The notes under the pieces: generated by a model
What the model was told of the DNA's origin: nothing
The model's database searches: none
Seen by the model: only the letters and a program-made list of their open reading frames with translations
Part shown: in pieces, positions 44,594 to 56,256 of the stretch
How the letters are laid out: every line of letters begins with the position of its first letter
Numbering within the stretch: position 1 is the first letter of the stretch
Made by a program: the position numbers and the translations under genes
NCBI RefSeq assembly: GCF_019578655.1
Contig: NC_063258.1
Coordinates: forward strand, 7,423,283 to 7,487,282
Reading direction: 5' to 3'
Length of the DNA stretch: 64,000 bases
Source of the DNA: Ricinus communis
Taxonomy: Eukaryota; Streptophyta; Magnoliopsida; Malpighiales; Euphorbiaceae

Positions 44594-46256
44594 GGCATCT
44601 GCAAAAGGTAAGTTTATTTGTAGTTGTTTAAATAAATCAAGAATTTTACCAAACTGCTGCTCGAAATTTTGGGCTGGTATTCCCTCAGTGGAATCTTCTT
44701 TGCCTCTTTCTTCTCTAGTTTCGCGTTGTTGTCTTCAACCTTTCTGCTTGAATCTACCTGCGCATTAATATCATTATTAGAAACAAGAGAAGAACTAGGA
44801 ATATACTTACCTGGCTGCAAAGTGATTGCGTTTACATGCTCTCTCGAGTTGGATTCTGTATTGCTAGGCAAAGTCCCCAGCTGCATCTCAGCCATCATCT
44901 TAGAAATCTGGCCTATTTAATTCTCTAAGTTCTGAATAAAGGCTTCCTAATTTCTAAGAGCTGCGTTCTTCTGTTGGAATATGGTCTCTGAAGTGGACAC
45001 AAACTTCATCAGCAGCTCCTCTAAGTTAGGCTTTTTCTCTTGAGTCTAAGGAGACTGAGGTGGGAGAACAAATTATTGCAGCTGCTTCGCTGAAATCCCA
45101 GTAGCCCCTAATTGTTATTGTTCCTCCATCCAAAGTTTGGATGGTTTCTCCATCCTAGATTATAAGTGTTGTTGTACGGGTTCTTCTACTGTCTAGGCTG
45201 ACTCCCCATATAGTCCACCTGTTCATGGTTAGATGAAGAAGAGGAAGCAAACATACCTCCTGATATACGGTTGCCACTGTAATACGGGCCACCACAAAAC
45301 TGACAGCCTGCTTGAGTTGATTGGACAGGCAGCTGGAGCTTATCAATCTTCTTGGACAACAACTCCACTTGAGCCGCTAAGACTGCAGTGGCATCCAAAT
45401 GGTGTACACTCCAATGACGCCCTGTCCTGCTCTTAATAGTGTGCTACTGGTAATTATTTATGGCCATCTCCTCTATCAAACTTTGGGCTTGCTCTGGTGT
45501 CTTGCTACTCAAAGAACCACCTCCAACTGCATCTACCATCTGCTTAGTAGCCAAATTCAAACAATTATAAAAACTTTTTACCTATAACCAGATTGGTAGT
45601 CCATGGTGGGGGCAGCATCTAAGTAGGTCCTTGTATCTCTCCTAGGTGTCGTATATTGACTCATCGTCAAACTGCACAAAAGATGATATGTCATTTCTAA
45701 GTTTAGCAGTTTTAGAGGGACAAAAGTATTTAAACATAAATTTTTCTGCCAAAGAATCCCAAGTAGTGACAGTGTTTGAAGATAGCCACTATAGCCACTA
45801 CTTTGCTCTATCCCTCAAAGAAAATGAAAACAAGCAGAGACAAATTGCATTGTCTGTTATCCCATTAATTTTGAAGGTATCACAAATCTCCAAGAAACTT
45901 GCTATATGGGCATTAGGATCCTCATTTGGCAAGTCTCCGAACTGAACTATTTGTGGAACTATCTGAATCACATTAGGCTTTATTTCAAAATTATTGGCGG
46001 CGGCAGCTGGTCTCGTAATGCATGTTCGCATCCCCCCTAGTGATGGCCTTGCAAAATTATACATCGTCCGGTTGTTCTAATTATTATTGTTGGCGTCTGC
46101 CATCTCTACTGTAGTGTCTTTTGGTTCACACTCGTCTACGGCTTTTCGAACCTAAATCTCTTCCTCCACTACATTCAACTACTTCTTCAACTGTCTGAGG
46201 GATCGCTCTATTTCTGGTAGAGGGTGTACTCGATCAGGATTGGACCTTCTGGTTAT
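44594..46256 (-). pseudogene. Athila gag and linker, subfamily II (copy A3)
   Basis: Reads gag from 46,256 (start codon ATA instead of ATG) to the linker and stops just before protease at 44,594. The best frame, 46,064-45,798, gives MYNFARPSLGGMRTCITRP and the SFSLRDRAK gag signature. The zinc-knuckle region (45,398-45,186) has QFCGGPYYSGN with the first Cys pair but not the complete CCHC set. The linker frame (44,898-44,614) has NSREHVNAITLQPGKY. Several stops. It shares the deleted features of neither A1 nor A2 and is the most complete gag here. Confidence 0.8.
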
Positions 46257-46380
46257 ACACTACCTGAAACAACGAATAACTAATAACACAAATGAATAAA
46301 AGAATAAAATCAAACAAAAGCAACGAATAAATGGCTAAATTAACAAGAACACACAGTTCATAATATTTCTCAAAACAATT
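46257..46380 (-). other. Athila leader, copy A3
   Basis: A-rich untranslated leader as in the other two copies. Nothing else seen. Confidence 0.5.
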
Positions 46381-46397
46381 CCTCAGCAACGGCTCCA
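46381..46397 (-). promoter_or_regulatory. Primer binding site for tRNA-Asp (copy A3)
   Basis: CCTCAGCAACGGCTCCA on the plus strand agrees with the tRNA-Asp 3' end at most positions. The LTR begins seven bases on. Confidence 0.75.
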
Positions 46398-46403
46398 AAA
46401 ATT

Positions 46404-47855
46404 TGATGCTGGCAAAATACGAGTAACAATCTACAGGCAAGTGCACCTATCGAATGTAATCTAGCTAAAGCAACTATTGATGTCGTATCCCACGGGAACT
46501 GAGAAGCTACTGCTACTACGCTATTCCTATTATCTAATCGATCAAAAGATGGTGAAGATCATTAACTAAAAATGATTGAGAATGCAAATGAAAACTAAAT
46601 TAAAGTTTGAAAAAGACAATGAGATGAGTTAACCCAATTGGGGATCCCTTTAGCTAGCCGACTTAAGAATAATAATTTATGAATTGATTGATTAAGAATT
46701 GCAATATGTGGATAATTACTTAAATAAATTGGCCTCTCTCTCGAGTTAACCAATTCTTAATCCTAAAGATCTAAAGTTGGTATCTCTTCCTAACAATTGA
46801 TTTTAGAATAACATTAATCTCTAAATTACCGCTAATAAGAATGTCTAGTTCTTATTCCAGTAAGTTATTACACTTATCACTAAGATGCAAATCACTTAAT
46901 CACACAAGTAGTTGTCCAAACTCAATTGAATTTCTCAATTACAAAGGAGTTCTTAAATTGATTCAATAATGAAGAAGAAACAATAGATTTTATTATACTT
47001 GAATGAAAACTACAATCTTAAATTAACAATTCAATCAACTAAGCATAAAAAAAGCCTAGCATAGCTAAAAATCACCCCCCAAATTGGTTTCATAAGATTA
47101 GTTACACATGTTCATGATTAAACTAATACAAGAATCAAATACAAAGTAAATAAGAACCGAAAAGAACATGCACACCCTTTCTTAAAATGTTGGAAACGCT
47201 ATCCCCTCTTCAATAACTCCGAATCCAATCTCTACAGCTCAAGCCTCCTTCTTCTTTCCTTTGAATCTTTAATCCAATCCTCAAGAAAAGCTATCTGGAT
47301 GATGTTGAAGTGGAATTTGTCTTCGTTTTCCTCTTCTTGATCGTCTGTCTTGAATATTCCAAAGTTCTCTCCCTCTAGAATCTCCTTTCTCTTTCTTTTC
47401 TTTTAAATAAGGCTTCAGGATTCGACATGGCTTAGATTTAGTCAGCACGGCCTGGATCCATGCCGTGTTAGGTTAAATTGTACAGTTGGGATTTTTTCAG
47501 CACAGCTTGGATTTGTCCGTGTTGCTCAGCACGAGCATGCTCCTAGGCCGTGCTACTCTCGGGAACCATGTTGCAAATTGTTTCTTCTCGCTATGGGTAA
47601 GAATTTTCAGCATGCCCTCTGACCCTAACTGTTCTTCTCAGCACCGGCGTGTTGGTAGGATGTGTTAAACATTCTAATATGCCTGATTCGTCCGTTTCTT
47701 CCTAATTTTGGTCCAATTTCTCTCTAACTTTGATGATGTAACTAGAAAAACACCTAAGACACAAAGAAAACTAAAATAGGGTGATTCTAATAAAAAAACA
47801 CATAATTTACCCTAAAAATAACTCAAAATCAAGCATGCAAACATATGTAATATCA
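46404..47855 (-). repeat. Athila LTR, subfamily II, complete
   Basis: Plus-strand edges TGATGCTGG and AATATCA give, on the minus strand, TGATATTACAT...AGCATCA, 1,452 bp with TG...CA termini. The truncated LTR at 18,148 matches its first half. Words such as CACGGCC and GGCCGTG cluster at 47,430-47,650, in the position of the ACACGGG words of subfamily I LTRs. The right edge touches a monomer. Confidence 0.8.
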
Positions 47856-50786
47856 AGGATATCATTGGCATAAGAAAACATAGGAGCGTAATTGACAAGC
47901 TTGACCGATGGCATTAAGGATTACCTTGATGATCAAGCAAGATGAGACATAAATCCATGCATGTAAAGCAGCACTCATGTTGTTTTCAATTAATTCAAGC
48001 ATAATAATAGTCGGAATTCCAATGCTCTGATGTGTGAAATGCATAAAATGAAGTAATTTGGGTCTGACTATTTTTAGATAGGCCCATGCAAAATTACCCT
48101 TGTTTTTGTTAACCTAGGTCATAAAATTTCAGACTACGAGAGTTGTTGCCTAGTCAACTCCTCTCTCGTTCTTGATTTGACTTTAGTTTATTTATCTTTT
48201 CTGTATTTATTTATTAATATTTAGCATCTAGTTTCTTCTTCTTATGGAATGAGTGTTTTCGCACTAGAACAACTGCATGCAACTAAATACTTAAGGCTAA
48301 TGAGCATATTATTTCAGTTTCTACCTTGTAGAAAATCAAGTTATAGGTTCTTTGAAGAACTTTTGGGACTTAATCAACACTCGCGCTAGCGAGCATAGAC
48401 TTATCCTCCCGTCCATCCTTTCTCTTGTGTTCTTTGTCTACCCTTGTGTTTAAGTCAATTTCATTTGATCCTTACAGTTTTCGTATGGAAGAGAACAAAT
48501 AACTTGTGATTGCTTTCCTTATCGGATCTGAAATCCTACCGATATTTTCATTTTTTTGTTTGTTTCGTGTCTCTCTTTCTAATCTCTGTCTAATATGATG
48601 GTTTGGTTTTATTTGGGAGCATAAAAACGAGTGTTGAATGAAAGCGTATGGAAGCGGCAATCATAGGCACCAATCTAATGCTTCGACGAATGCAAAAAAA
48701 GAAAATTAGTTGATCATGTATTGATATCATTCTTAGAATGATCGCAGATGAATCTTTTGGAGGAAAGGGGAAACGACGAGAATGAAGGCACGCTAAAATA
48801 TTCCAATTCAAGATTTGCACCATTGGGATCTCCGTTGTTCTTTATTCATCTAGGCACAAGGACTCCTGATGATGCAAGGTTTGGCGTAAGAGATCATAGA
48901 AATGAAATTGACAAGCTTGACTGATGGCATTAGGCCTCAGCTTGATGATCCACCAGGATAGGACGTAAATCCACCCGCGTTAGAGAGAAATCATGTTGTT
49001 TTTTATTAATGCAAGCGTAATACAAGCTGAAATTTGAGAGCTTTGATGTTTGAAATGCATATAATGAAGTAATTTTGGTTGGAGTTTTTTTATGTAGGCC
49101 CATGTGAACTTACCTTTATTTTTGTTAAGATGACTCAAAAGATTTGAGACTACGAGTTGATTCCTAGTTAACTCCTCTCTCGTTCTTAATTTGTCTTTAG
49201 TTTATTCATCTTTCTTTATTTATTTATTCATATTTAGCTTCTAGTTTCTTATTCTTATGGAATAAGGACTTTCGCACTATAAAAACTGCATGCAAGCGAA
49301 TACTTGAGGCTATAGCCTACTATTTCCATCCTTTCTTTTGTGTTCTTTATTTACCCTTGTGTCTAAATCAATTTCATTTAGCCTTCACGATTAGCCATAT
49401 GGAAGAGAACAAAGAACTTGTGATTGCTTTCCTTATAGGATTTGAAATCCTACCGATCTTCTCATTTTTTTGTGTATTTTGTGTCTCTCTTTGTAATCTT
49501 TATCTAGTATGACGCTTTAGTTTTATTTGGTGAGCATGAACATGAGGGTTGAGTGAAAGGACATGGAAGCGACAATTATAAGAACTGATTTGATGATTGC
49601 ACAAATGTGAAAAAGGACAATTAGTTGATCAAGTATTAGTATCATTCTCCTAATGATCGTGAATGAATCTTTTGGAGGAAAGAAGGAAAGACGAGAATTA
49701 TGGCAAGCCTAAATATTCTGATTTAGGATTTGCACCATTAGGATCTCCATCATTTCTTATTATTCTAGGCCAGATGACCTTTGATGATACAAGGATTGGT
49801 GTAAGAAATCATTCGGAATGCAATTGATAAGCTTGACTAATGGCATTGGAGCTTAGCTTGATGATCAAGTAGGATGAGATGTAAATCCACACATGTATAC
49901 TCCATAAGAAGATGATCAATCTACTTGAATGTTTTTTAAGCATGCACTCTACACAAGAACAGAAAAGACAAAAGCAAAACAACTTTTAGGTTTAATAACA
50001 AATTATCATTCAAATTCAACTTAATCCTATAGGCCTTAGAAAACCCTAAATCCTAACTAAAAGGGATGACTAAACAGAGTCATAATTAGGTGAAAATAGG
50101 TTTCGTTTTATTCAGGGAGCATAAACAGTACTATTGAGAGAAAGTGCATGGAAGTGACAATTACAGACACCGATCTAATGCTTAGATAAATGCAAAAAAA
50201 GAAAATTAGTTGATTGAGTATTGATATCATTCTCCTAATGATCATAGATGAATCTTTTGGAGGAAAGAGGAAACGATGAGAATTGAGGCACGAACAAATA
50301 TTCTAATTCAGAATTTGCACCATTTGGAATCTCTATCTTTCCTTATTCCTCTAGGCACGATGAAACATGATAACACAATAATTAACTTAAGGAATTATGG
50401 AAATGCAATTTATAACCTTGACTGGTGGCATTGGGGCTTGGCTTTAAGATCAAGCAAGATGAGATGTATATCCACGCGCGTAAGGTAGAAATCATAATGT
50501 TATCAATGAATCCAAGCATAATATAATAAAGAATGTGAGCTTCTTGATCTTTGAGATGCATATAATTAAGTAATTTGGTTTGAATAGTTATTATGTAGGC
50601 CCGCATTAACTTCCCCTTATTTTCATTAAGTTGGTTCATAAAATTTAGGATCCCCATCATTCCTTGTTCCTTAGGACTCTTGATGACACAAAGATTGCTG
50701 CAAGCACTAGTTAACAACTCTTATAGCCCCAAATTTAATGATAAAGCAAGACGAGACATAAATCGACATGCATAAGTGAGAAGTTA
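47856..50786 (+). repeat. About three 1-kb monomers with an LTR scrap
   Basis: Landmarks at 48,304 and about 49,310 lie 1.0 kb apart. Between 49,900 and 50,099 an inverted piece of a family D LTR (with CCTATAGGCCTTAG and AACCCTAAATCC) interrupts the array. The last unit is deleted and meets a TRIM at 50,787. No coding signal. Confidence 0.75.
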
Positions 50787-51098
50787 TGAGAGCCTGGCCT
50801 AGAGAAGCGGTTCGATGAGGGTGAGAAGTGGACGCCGGTGCAAAGATAGGATGCCTGGACAAGGAGCGGCTTCTGGCAGGCTTCTAAGATGGCAGCAATC
50901 TAATCACATGAGGCGCTTTTTGGTTATTTGGCTGTGGAGTTATAGGAACTCTAAAGTTAAACGTGCTTGGTTCAGAGAAATTCCAGGATAGGCGACCTCT
51001 TGGGAAATTCTCGAATCCACCAAAGGGATAAAGTCATGAGGCCAGTGGGGAAACAAAGCAAACAATATCTCATGTGATCTGGTTCAGGGTCGTTAAAA
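50787..51098 (+). repeat. TRIM 5' LTR
   Basis: About 312 bp. The 5S-like part is 50,946-51,014: AACTCTAAAGTTAAACGTGC and CAGGATAGGCGACCTC correspond to the A-box and C-box regions of the 5S internal promoter, with substitutions. Confidence 0.65.
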
Positions 51099-51169
51099 AT
51101 GGTATCAAAGTAGGACCCCTCTATTAGATGTGTGGTTTGAGGACGAACTAGGCAGAAACTAGTGGCATG

Positions 51170-51563
51170 TGACAGCCTGACCTAGAGAAGCGGCTCGATG
51201 AGGGTAGGAAGTGGACATCGGAGCAAAAATAGGATGCCTGGACAAGGAGCGGCTTCTGGCAGGCTTCTAGGATGATAGCAACTAAGGTACGGGGGTACAT
51301 GAATGAATCGAATTGCACATCGAAATGGACAGGGAAATGGTTGATAACATGTATGTAAAGAGTTAGAACTAATCGCATGAGGCGCCTTTTGGTTGTTTGG
51401 CTATGGAGTTATAGGAACTCTAAAGTTAAACGTACTTGGTTCAAAGAAATTTCAGGATAGGGAACCTCATGGGAAGTTCTCGAACCCGCCAAAGGACAAA
51501 ACTGTGAGGCCAGTGGGGCCAAAGCAGATAATATCTCTTGTGATCTAGTTCCGAGTCATTACA
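51170..51563 (+). repeat. TRIM 3' LTR with an 84-bp extra segment
   Basis: About 394 bp; it equals the first LTR except for about 84 bases (near 51,280-51,365) absent there. The 5S-like part is 51,416-51,484, with AAAGTTAAACGTACTTGG and CAGGATAGGGAACCTC. Confidence 0.65.
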
Positions 51564-52670
51564 AATCTTAAAAAAAAGTAAGATTGAGACTATCAGCCTC
51601 GAGAGTGAGTTAAAGAAGTATATTTCGGACCCTTCGCATGTGTTGTAGCCTCAATATGTGGAAGTAAGTGAAAATCTAACTTACGAGGAACAAGCCTCCC
51701 TTGCTGTTTTCCTCCATCGGCAGCCTCCGAGGAGCTTCACGGAGCTGAGACTTTTTGGCCCCGATCCGATGCCTTTAGATGGACTTTCGACCGAAATTCT
51801 TGTGTTTTGGACTCCCTGCAACTCGAACTTCGCATAGGCGCTTCCGAATTCAAATTCTGACACCGTCGACAAGACTGACTTCCGGACCCCAATGTTTTTC
51901 GAACGCGCTTTCTGCTCGATATAATTTTATTTGGACTTCAAAAATTATATTGTAATTTTAGAAAAACATTATTGCTGTTAATTATTAATTATGGATAATT
52001 TGGAATTACTTGGATTTAATTAATTATGATTTATGATGCCTTGCAGAGTTGGAAAATATAATGCAGTTTTGGTGACCCGACTCCCATTAATTAATCGCAA
52101 AATATTTGAAATGTTTCTAGCAGGTTCTAGACTCATTGTATGGGAGGTAAATTCCATAATTTAAAGGAGGTTCTGCCGAATTTTCGATAGAATTTTAGTC
52201 TAAAATAATTTTAGGCAATCTAATCTAGGAGTCTAAGCCTAGGGAAATTTAAGAATGTCTATTAACTGAGTGTTTTCGTGAATAGATAATCTGTCCATCC
52301 CGCCACCTCCACCCGAGGTGTAGGAGCGAACTGCAGAGCGCAACAGAACTGTCAGTTAAAGTCATATAATCACTGTACATTGGCATTTTCTAGATTTAAT
52401 GCGATATTTAATGATTAATGTTTATGTATGATTATCATTATCGTTATTATAAGTAAACTTCATTTAATTGATAATCATCACGAATAATATTAATATTATT
52501 ATTAAATAATTTATCTCGTTATTTATGATATTTTAAATAATGTTATTTTAATACTATTATTTTTATCTCTATAGATATTTTACATGTTTGCTTTACTCGA
52601 TATTACTAAACTTTATTTCTCAATATGTAATTGAATAAATTATGTTGCCTATGAATAGTCTATTTATGAT
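51564..52670. other. Unassigned 1.1-kb stretch, less repetitive
   Basis: No match elsewhere in the window. The first ~350 bases are more GC-rich than the surroundings (GGCCCCGATCCGATGCC and similar), then the sequence turns AT-rich and ends in a TA run. A 63-codon minus-strand frame at 51,872-51,681 has no recognisable domain. It may be an LTR of an element not otherwise represented here, or single-copy DNA. Confidence 0.4.
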
Positions 52671-52686
52671 TATATATATATATATA
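52671..52686. repeat. (TA)n microsatellite beside the pararetrovirus
   Basis: An eight-unit TA run inside the palindromic context GATTATATA...TATATAATC, five bases before virus-derived sequence. Confidence 0.9.
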
Positions 52687-52690
52687 ATCG

Positions 52691-53308
52691 TTTTTTCTTA
52701 AAAGATTTTGAAAAATCTTCTTTGCATTTTCCTTGTCAAGTAGGGGAAGGCTCTATGGGATTATATTCAAACTGGTTACAAAAACTACCTAGTTCTTGCC
52801 TAGTCTTCTTCATTTCCCATTTGAGTTGGATTACAGGTAAAACTGAAGCTGCAATTCTAAATAATAATATTGCTTTAAAAAATATTTTTATTCTTACAAA
52901 GGATTTACAGCAAATAGTTATCTTGGGAACTCCTTTCAAAGTAACTACTGCTGGTATTATTTTTAAAGCTAAAGATTCAAAGATTGTTTTTCCTTTTATA
53001 GAAAAACCCAAAAAGATAAATCTCAATCTTATAAAAGCCTACTCAATTTATAATTTTGAGATAAATGCTTTAATTAAAGGAAAACAAACCCAGCTTTTCC
53101 ACTTGAAACAAGATATGGGTTTGAAAAGGATCCAAAGTCAAATGCAAAATGATTTTGTCCAAAGAAAAATCTCTGATTTGCAAAAGAAGATTGCAAATGA
53201 AGTTGGCTAGGCTTTGAGATTTGGTAGGGTTTGAAGACTGGATTTTTGAGCTTTTCTAATTGGCTTATCTCTTTTGGATGATCAGTGTTGGGGATTGGAG
53301 AGGTGAAG
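52691..53308. other. Mosaic of three duplicated virus segments, one inverted
   Basis: Segment 1, 52,691-52,828, copies 57,586-57,723 in the same orientation (coat protein C-terminal region). Segment 2, about 52,827-53,202, is an inverted copy of about 56,265-56,658 (protease region), open on the plus strand; it lacks 21 bases between direct repeats ACTCCTTTCA that the main copy keeps. Segment 3, about 53,203-53,308, copies 58,666-58,771 in the same orientation. The joins are sharp. This points to rearrangement by non-homologous joining at or after integration. Confidence 0.85.
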
Positions 53309-53464
53309 GCTCCACGTCTTTTGTATTCTTTTGATAATGGAGTAAGATGCTCCACTACTTTTGCAGAAGTTGTCTGCCACGCTTTGGAGAAGAATCTTTT
53401 GCTTTTTTAAAGAGTCTTTTGTCTTCTTTCTTTTTCTTTTTAAATGACTCTTTTTTTATTATTA
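53309..53464 (-). other. Virus non-coding sequence after the downstream frame
   Basis: Lies between the mosaic and the end of the downstream frame; T-rich runs on the plus strand. Probably part of the intergenic region of the virus. No promoter or poly(A) signal could be fixed. Confidence 0.4.
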
Positions 53465-54905
53465 TTATTGGGCATTTGGCCTATTATATAAATATGTTGG
53501 GCTGCCATTTCTGGTTTTCAACCCAAGGGCTTTACAGAGGTACCATTTGATGGGCTTGAATATTCCAAAACAATCATCTTCGTTTGAGTCACCATCTAGG
53601 TCTATTGCTGTTGAGCTGGTGCTAGAAGAGGAAGATGAAGCTTTCGATTTTCCTTTGGAAGAGGCAGTTTCCGACAACTGTTTGATCAATTGTAAGAAAT
53701 CTTCTTCTGTTTGAGCCGCCGCTAGCTTTGGAATAATGAAGGACTTCTGTGCTAGGACACCATTTGACTTTGAATCTTCGGGCAAGGATGATTTCTCCAT
53801 CTACTGCTTGATTGAAATAGAAATACCATATACATACCCAAGGGAGAAAAAATTTTGAACAAAATAGAAGTAAAGGGGGGAAAACGTCTTTCTATTTTGT
53901 TTTGTTTATATTGGGCTTTAAATAAGTTAAACAGAGGTAGAACTTTTGGAATTATGGTCTGGGGAATATTCCCATAAAAATTCCACCATTGTTTAAACCA
54001 ATATGGGATCTTTGAAGTTTGGATTGAGCTTGTATCGAAGTAGAAAAGCCAGGAATAGCTTTGTCCTTTGTTTTGAAGAAGAAAGGTATTAAACCAAGCT
54101 TGTTGGTAATCCCAATAGTTGAAAGAAGTGTTTAGGCTTGATGGGTAGGTTCTTTGGAGGGAAGTTGGAAAGGATCTTGATGAGTGTAAATCCATCCCCC
54201 AATCTGAAGGGTGAAGGATTCTTTGTATGGTGCATGTGGAATATGCAGGGTCATTATGGTCTTTGTGCTTTTTGAAGTGTTTGAACTTTGCAGAACCAGT
54301 TACCTCAAGGATAGACTGGTAGTAGGATTGAGGTTTGGAAATATTCCAGGGCTTGAAATACCATCTTGGAGGGAAAATCTTTGAAATCAGTTTTGAGGGG
54401 CTTTATGTACAGAATCCTTCCTTAATAGTCAAAATGCTTTGGAAATTTTGCTTTTCTATATACTCATTGGATTTGAAAAGTTTCGTTTGTGACAACTATT
54501 TCTTGAGAGTTGGGCTTTGAAATACTTTGAGAGCTCTGAGATAGGTTTTGAGGGAAAATTTCTATCTCAGGTTTTAAAAAAGGGATAGAAAGTATACCTT
54601 TACCCTTGTTGGAAGAGGAGGATGTCTTTGGAGAGACTTCGGGGTGACGTTGTATCATTTGCTTTGAATATTCTTTGACCCTTTTTAGTATTTCAGGATC
54701 TTGCTGTGCAAGCCACTCCTGAATTTGTAATTGTTGTTGTTGGGCCGGATCTACCTTGCTTTTGTCAATTTCTTCCTGGATGATTTCCTTCCAGGTTCGG
54801 CTAGGCTTTGAAGAGGAGGGTAAAATCTCCTTCTTTGGACTTTGGACAGGCTTTGAACTTGCTGTCGACTTTTTTCTTTTGCTTTTTATTTTCTTGGCAT
54901 TTTCA
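53465..54905 (-). pseudogene. Downstream virus ORF (ORF2-like), function unknown
   Basis: Reading down from about 54,905 one frame is open to 54,464 (Lys/Ser-rich, with a glutamine run near 54,735). Homology-like composition continues in an adjacent frame through one stop near 54,400 to 53,752, a Trp/Tyr/Phe-rich part. After another frame change near 53,815 it continues in 53,800-53,465, ending in a serine run followed by an acidic stretch. The three parts abut and do not overlap in content, so I treat them as one broken ORF of roughly 480 codons. It starts at the RNase H stop. I do not recognise a domain; a second ORF at this place is known from florendoviruses. Confidence 0.55.
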
Positions 54906-55590
54906 CTCCTGTTTTTGAAGGAACTCTCTGGTTAGAAAGTATGGAATTGAATTTGAATCTCCTCTTATGTATTCTATTTCAAAATCGAAAATAGAAACAA
55001 TGGCTTGCCATCTGGCAAAAATCTGTTTTGAAGCTATGTTTTGAACATCTTTTTGTAAAACTTCTTTAGCAGATTTACAGTCAATCCTTAAAAGAAATTT
55101 TTGGTTTAAAAGGTCGCTTTGAAATTTTGAAACGCGCAAAACTATTAAAAGAATTTCTTTTTTGATAGTTGGATAATTTTTTTGTGTATCATTGCAGTGT
55201 GTAGAAGTAAATTAGACAATACATTCTTTGTTGTTTTGGACTTGCTTAAGAATCCCACCATATCCTAGATTCGATGCATCAGTTTCAACAATTTTGAGTG
55301 CAGATGGATCAGCTAGGTGTAAACATGGTATTTCAGAAACTTGCTTTTTTATGCTTTAGACAATCTTTGTATGCTCATCGGTCCATGCAGGGGTGTTTTT
55401 CTTTAACCTATCATGGAGGGGCTTTGCTAGACAGTCCAAATTCGGATAAAAATCCATCACATAATTTAAACTACCAAGGAATCTTTGTAATTGAGTTTTT
55501 TCCAAAATTTTATTTGGAAATTTTTAAGTAAAGGCTAGAGATCTTTCAATTGGGGTGATAGTTTCCCGGGAGATATAGTGACCAAGAAAT
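54903..55590 (-). pseudogene. Virus RNase H, broken
   Basis: The frame 55,139-54,903 holds the C-terminal half, with IDCKSAKEVL (a catalytic Asp) and SIFDFEIEYIRGDSNSIP, ending at a stop that also ends the polyprotein. The upstream part (55,140-55,590) is recognisable only across several stops and frame changes; a plus-strand frame at 55,298 is its shadow. It would remove RNA from the RNA-DNA hybrid in virus replication. Confidence 0.75.
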
Positions 55591-56160
55591 CTAATTTTTG
55601 TTTGGAATAAAGATATCTTGGATTTTGAAACGACCATTTTTCTTAACAACATAGAAAAATGTTTCCAAGTGTTTGAAATGTTGCTCTAGAGAATTTGAAA
55701 ATATCAACACATCATCGATATAGACAATGCAAAACTTTGAATAAGGATTGAAAATGTCATTCGTGATTTTTTGAAATTCAGAAGGAGCATTTTTCAATCC
55801 GAAGGGCATTACATTCCATTCGTACTGGCCAAATGGAACTGTAAAAGCAGTTTTGTACCTATCTTTTGGATGAATCTGGATTTGCCAAAATCCTGATTTC
55901 ATATCAAACTTTGAAAAAATAAAAGCAGAATTAAGCTTTTGAAGAAGATCCTTTTTCTTTGGAATTGGGTATCTAATCCACTTTAGGGCTTTATTTAAAG
56001 GTTTGTAATTAATCACCAACCTAGGTGTTCCTCTTTCTATCTCACTATTTTTGTTAACATAGAAAGCTGCACATGACTAGGGGGATATGGATTTGGTAAT
56101 CAAACCCTTTTGCTCTAAATCTTTTATTTCTATTCTATAATGGCTTTCCAGGGTTTCATT
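55591..56160 (-). pseudogene. Virus reverse transcriptase, stop upstream and frameshift downstream
   Basis: The frame 56,019-55,591 has the RT motifs in order: FSKFDMKSGFWQI, FGLKNAPSEFQ and the catalytic YIDD at 55,711-55,722, intact. Just upstream the reading continues but has TAG at 56,079-56,077 in a position where Trp fits (TGG to TAG). Downstream the frame leaves the RT thumb near 55,640. The motifs separate it from the Ty3/gypsy RTs elsewhere in the window. Confidence 0.85.
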
Positions 56161-56256
56161 CATTTGGATGGGTCTTGCTTTGGTAGGAATTTGTTTATCA
56201 GAAAAATCTTTTCATATGGTAAATCTACCATATGTTGTTTTTGTCTCCGAAAGGCA

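Larger units (their letters stand above)
50787..51563 (+). mobile_element. Cassandra-like TRIM retrotransposon with 5S-derived LTRs
   Basis: Two similar blocks, 50,787-51,098 and 51,170-51,563, start TGAGAGCCTG and TGACAGCCTG and end GTCGTTAAA and GTCATTACA. Between them are TGGTATCAAAG at 51,100-51,110 (the iMet primer site with a change) and about 60 bases of internal DNA without coding capacity. That is the layout of a terminal-repeat retrotransposon in miniature. Each block has 5S rRNA-derived sequence, which is the defining trait of Cassandra. Without a search, another 5S-carrying LTR family cannot be excluded. No clear target duplication (AGTTA and AATCT flank it). Confidence 0.65.

Noticed and set aside
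50946..51484. 5S rRNA genes
   Set aside because: Only part of the gene is represented, with many substitutions, inside two LTRs around a primer site. No functional 5S unit or terminator.
51681..51872. 63-codon minus-strand frame in the GC-richer stretch
   Set aside because: No domain, no context and no second copy; length is expected by chance.
52722..53210. A separate plus-strand gene
   Set aside because: It is the inverted copy of the virus protease region fused by chance to antisense coat protein sequence; the same residues are in the minus-strand frame at 56,679-56,257.
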